From positions 1-7,299 of the forward strand of contig JBARVL010000295.1 in assembly GCA_049646245.1 (NCBI GenBank): a DNA stretch of 7,299 nucleotides. The letters run 5' to 3'. A program made the position numbers and the translations under genes. Shown piece by piece: positions 5,391 to 7,299 of this stretch (its first letter is position 1; each line of letters starts with the position of its first letter). This stretch comes from Crinalium sp049646245 (GTDB lineage: Bacteria > Cyanobacteriota > Cyanobacteriia > Cyanobacteriales > PCC-9333). The notes under the pieces were generated by a model. That model saw nothing but the letters and a program-made list of their open reading frames with translations, was not told where the DNA came from and did not search any database.

Positions 5391-5487
5391 AACCCCACCC
5401 GCAACTTTTTTTCAATCGTATCCGATCTTTAAGTTTACGATGAGGTTTGGTCAAATAATTAAATATTTAGCTGATTGAGCCTTAGTA
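5391..5487. promoter_or_regulatory. Shared 97-bp divergent promoter region of the secreted protein and pyrE
   Basis: The gap must hold the promoters of both divergent genes unless they start further inside. On the minus strand TTGACC (5454-5449) is followed after 17 bases by TAAAGA, a fair -35 with a poor -10. For pyrE I see only AT-rich possibilities such as TTTACG (5434-5439) followed by TAATTA (5456-5461). No clear operator is visible. The positions are suggestions only. Confidence 0.3.
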
Positions 5488-6099
5488 ATGACTAACGAAC
5501 TTCTTGCCCAAACCTCTTCCTTACCTACTACTGACTTAACCACACTGCGTCAGCACTTACTAGATTTATTGTGTCAACTGGCGTATAAAGAGGGTGATTT
5601 TGTTTTATCTTCTGGGCAACGCAGTTCTTACTACATTAATGGTAAAGAAGTGACACTGCACCCGCAAGGTGCTTTAGCTATTGGTCGCTTGCTGTTATCC
5701 CTACTACCAGAGGATACCCAAGCAGTCGCGGGATTAACTTTGGGTGCTGACCCAATTGTATCGGCGGTTAGTGTAGTTTCTGCCTATGAAAATCGCCCAA
5801 TTCCGGCGTTAATTATCCGTAAGGAAGCAAAAGGACATGGTACAAGGGCATATATTGAAGGTCCAACTCTGCCAGAAGGTGCAAAAGTTGTGGTATTGGA
5901 AGATGTGGTGACAACTGGTAAATCTGCGATGAAAGCAGTTGAGCGTTTAAGAGATGCAGGTTATGAAGTTGATCGGGTAATTTCTTTGGTAGATAGACAA
6001 CAAGGTGGTGCTGAATTTTATCAATCTGTTGGATTAGAATTTCAAGCAGTATTTACAATTGAAGATCTTCAACAAAACTGGGCAAAATTGCAGTCTTAA
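5488..6099 (+). CDS. pyrE: Orotate phosphoribosyltransferase PyrE
   Basis: PyrE transfers the phosphoribosyl group of PRPP to orotate, giving orotidine 5'-monophosphate, the fifth step of de novo pyrimidine synthesis in the cytoplasm. The 203-residue length fits the family. Visible hallmarks are the substrate-side FVLSSGQRSSYYING (38-52), the flexible catalytic loop RKEAKGHGT (111-119), and the PRPP-binding motif VVVLEDVVTTGKSA (134-147) with its acidic pair E138-D139. All key residues are intact. The ATG at 5488 has only a weak GAG upstream, and the first 15 or so residues are probably a flexible extension. It stands alone, divergent from the small secreted protein, with no other pyrimidine gene in the window. 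pyrF fusions occur in some lineages but are not present here. Confidence 0.96.
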   Translation: MTNELLAQTSSLPTTDLTTLRQHLLDLLCQLAYKEGDFVLSSGQRSSYYINGKEVTLHPQGALAIGRLLLSLLPEDTQAVAGLTLGADPIVSAVSVVSAYENRPIPALIIRKEAKGHGTRAYIEGPTLPEGAKVVVLEDVVTTGKSAMKAVERLRDAGYEVDRVISLVDRQQGGAEFYQSVGLEFQAVFTIEDLQQNWAKLQS

Positions 6100-6391
6100 T
6101 CTTCCTTTACTCTGTTGAGTTTGTAGGGGCTGGTTAACCTACATCTAGGTATCCTACTAAAAAATCAATTAACCCCCCCTACCGCACAGGTAAAAATCAA
6201 CCTTTTGTTATGAGTTATTAGACTTCTTGAATAAAGATCTCTGACCCCACCCCAACCCTCCCCGAATCTGCGGGGAGGGAGTTATTTGTCCCCGAAGTTT
6301 GGGGGGATTAAGGGGGATAATTTAAACTTTTGCTCATTGGTCTAATATCGGATTGAGCTTATTAACTTCTTCTTAAAGATGGGAAATAGTT
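6100..6391. other. 292-bp non-coding gap between convergent pyrE and hypothetical gene
   Basis: I see no gene here. The first part has a small inverted pair GTAGG (6123-6127)/CCTAC (6137-6141). The right half is strikingly C-rich and then G-rich on the plus strand: CCCCACCCC before the strong hairpin at 6256-6279, then GGGGGGATTAAGGGGGATAA (6301-6320), bracketed by AAGTTT (6295-6300) and AAACTT (6324-6329). The composition is unlike the neighbouring genes and suggests a dispersed intergenic element. Confidence 0.5.
6256..6279 (+). terminator. Strong GC-rich hairpin, candidate pyrE terminator or dispersed repeat
   Basis: CCCTCCCCG (6256-6264) pairs perfectly with CGGGGAGGG (6271-6279) around a 6-base loop, the most stable stem in the window. 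On the plus strand it is followed by AGTTATTTG, a modest T-rich stretch, about 155 bases after the pyrE stop. On the minus strand the following sequence is G-rich, so it fits pyrE better than the convergent gene. Similar C-rich/G-rich hairpins recur between genes in Nostoc-type genomes, so it may be a repeat that also terminates transcription. Confidence 0.5.
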
Positions 6392-7291
6392 TTAATTTTT
6401 TCTAACTCTTTGTAGCAATTCTTCACGGGATAAATTCGCCAAAGAAAGAAGTAACTGGGTGCGTTCGGAAACGGGAATTTTGGCAATCTGTTCAACTAAA
6501 CCAGATAGTTCTGAATCTAGATTTCCAAATCGCGCTTCCATCAGAGAGGTAATCATCGAAAGTTGTCCTTGTTGTTGTCCTTCTTGCTTCCACTCTTCCC
6601 GTTGTTTTAAATAAGCAGGTGATAGGTTCATAATTACTTCCTGTTCCTCACTACTTAAATTATCTCTCAACTCTAAATTCTTGCGCCAGTTTGCTAAAAT
6701 TTCCAATAAATTCTCTCTGAAAGGGTTGTTTGCTGGCAGTTCAATCAACTCTTCTACTGCTTTTTTCTGCGTTCCTCCTTTCCCCAATACTCTCAACCAT
6801 AAGGTATCTTCATTTACTGGTAACTGATGAATCGCGACTATTGCGGTTTTTAAAATATTAGGGAGGAAATAAACTCCTTTAACCCAATCTTCATCTATCT
6901 CTGATGCTCCTAATCCTTGAGCCATTCGAGATGAAAATGTTGGGGTTAATATCCATGATACGGGCAATTCTGCTTCAGGAATAGTTTGATTTTGTCGTTT
7001 TGCTTTCCTTAAAACATCTCCATGAACGGCATACAATTTTAGTAAACAACTGCGGATTTCTACCTCGGAGGGAGGATTGCGAAAAGGCTCAAACAAATAG
7101 GGAGTTGTTGCGATTTTTCCTAACAAGCCTAAAGGCAGATCGTGGTTCGCTTTGTGAGAAGATGGTTCAAACAAAACATCAATTTCTTGGATTTCACTTT
7201 TAACTTTTTTACTTTGTTTAATCGTCCCTAGAGGTGCTAGTAGTTCCTCTAAATATTCTTTAGCAAATTGGTCGTGGGATTGGCGAGTCAT
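6392..7291 (-). CDS. Cyanobacterial hypothetical protein, possibly Rpn/PD-(D/E)XK-like with DUF4351-type tail
   Basis: This 299-residue soluble protein resembles a group found in many copies in filamentous cyanobacteria, often labelled DUF4351 or, misleadingly, flagellar assembly protein H. The N-terminus FAKEYLEELLAPLG (9-22) leads to SEIQEIDVLFEP (32-43), whose spaced acidic residues E33, E36 and D38 could belong to a nuclease-like core; LFEPFR (66-71) and the TIPEAELP-SWIL region (103-115) follow. A central conserved segment is LRVLGKGGTQKKAVEEL (166-182). NLSPAYLKQREEWKQEGQQQGQ (222-243) is a charged linker, and 244-299 is helical, with MEARFGNLDSEL at 251-262 as in DUF4351-type tails. 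Family placement is from memory; nuclease activity is not established. No membrane segment or signal peptide is seen. The ATG at 7291 lies 8 bases from the window edge, so its ribosome site and promoter cannot be judged. It converges on pyrE. Confidence 0.85.
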   Translation of the reverse strand: MTRQSHDQFAKEYLEELLAPLGTIKQSKKVKSEIQEIDVLFEPSSHKANHDLPLGLLGKIATTPYLFEPFRNPPSEVEIRSCLLKLYAVHGDVLRKAKRQNQTIPEAELPVSWILTPTFSSRMAQGLGASEIDEDWVKGVYFLPNILKTAIVAIHQLPVNEDTLWLRVLGKGGTQKKAVEELIELPANNPFRENLLEILANWRKNLELRDNLSSEEQEVIMNLSPAYLKQREEWKQEGQQQGQLSMITSLMEARFGNLDSELSGLVEQIAKIPVSERTQLLLSLANLSREELLQRVRKN

Positions 7292-7299
7292 GCAGGTAA

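Noticed and set aside
5230..5478. Plus-strand reading frame opposite the secreted protein, ending just before pyrE
   Set aside because: It is antisense to a clear signal-peptide gene and would cover the divergent promoter region; its sequence has no domain signature.
7000..7203. Plus-strand reading frame opposite the hypothetical gene
   Set aside because: It is short, antisense to a family-recognisable protein and has no supporting feature.

Overview
This window looks like a piece of cyanobacterial chromosome, most likely from a filamentous Nostocales-type organism. The palindrome GCGATCGC (the HIP1 core typical of cyanobacteria) occurs four times in 7.3 kb, at 1389, 2570, 3416 and 5314. Intergenic spaces are AT-rich and full of small inverted and direct repeats. 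The tRNA gene carries no encoded CCA, as is common in cyanobacteria. No species can be named from this alone.

Layout, left to right. 1-146 is non-coding, with a GC-rich nested palindrome. 147-1220 (minus) is a Gfo/Idh/MocA-family NAD(P)-dependent oxidoreductase. It is divergent from queC (1490-2179, plus), the 7-cyano-7-deazaguanine synthase of the queuosine pathway. queC converges, with only a 28-bp gap, on a CNNM/CBS/CorC-domain membrane protein (2208-3572, minus). Upstream of that, in the same direction, is a membrane-anchored protein of unknown function (3645-4319, minus). The 72-bp gap between these two holds a perfect 13-bp inverted repeat. A tRNA with anticodon CAT and a long variable arm (4602-4682, plus) sits alone behind a good sigma-70-like promoter. 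It converges on a small predicted secreted protein (4959-5390, minus), which is divergent from pyrE (5488-6099, plus; orotate phosphoribosyltransferase of pyrimidine synthesis). pyrE converges on a cyanobacterial hypothetical protein (6392-7291, minus) of a type I associate with Rpn/PD-(D/E)XK-like and DUF4351-type proteins. The 292-bp gap between them carries a strong GC-rich hairpin and G-rich repeat-like sequence.

The genes do not form one pathway. They are mostly single-gene units arranged divergently or convergently, which is usual in this kind of genome. No mobile element, CRISPR array or obvious defence or biosynthetic system is visible. The observations most worth checking are the identity of the CAT tRNA (isoleucine-AUA versus methionine), the repeats in its promoter and leader, several perfect inverted repeats in the gaps, a 17-base sequence shared in opposite orientation between the 3' flanks of two genes, and the three proteins without a known function.
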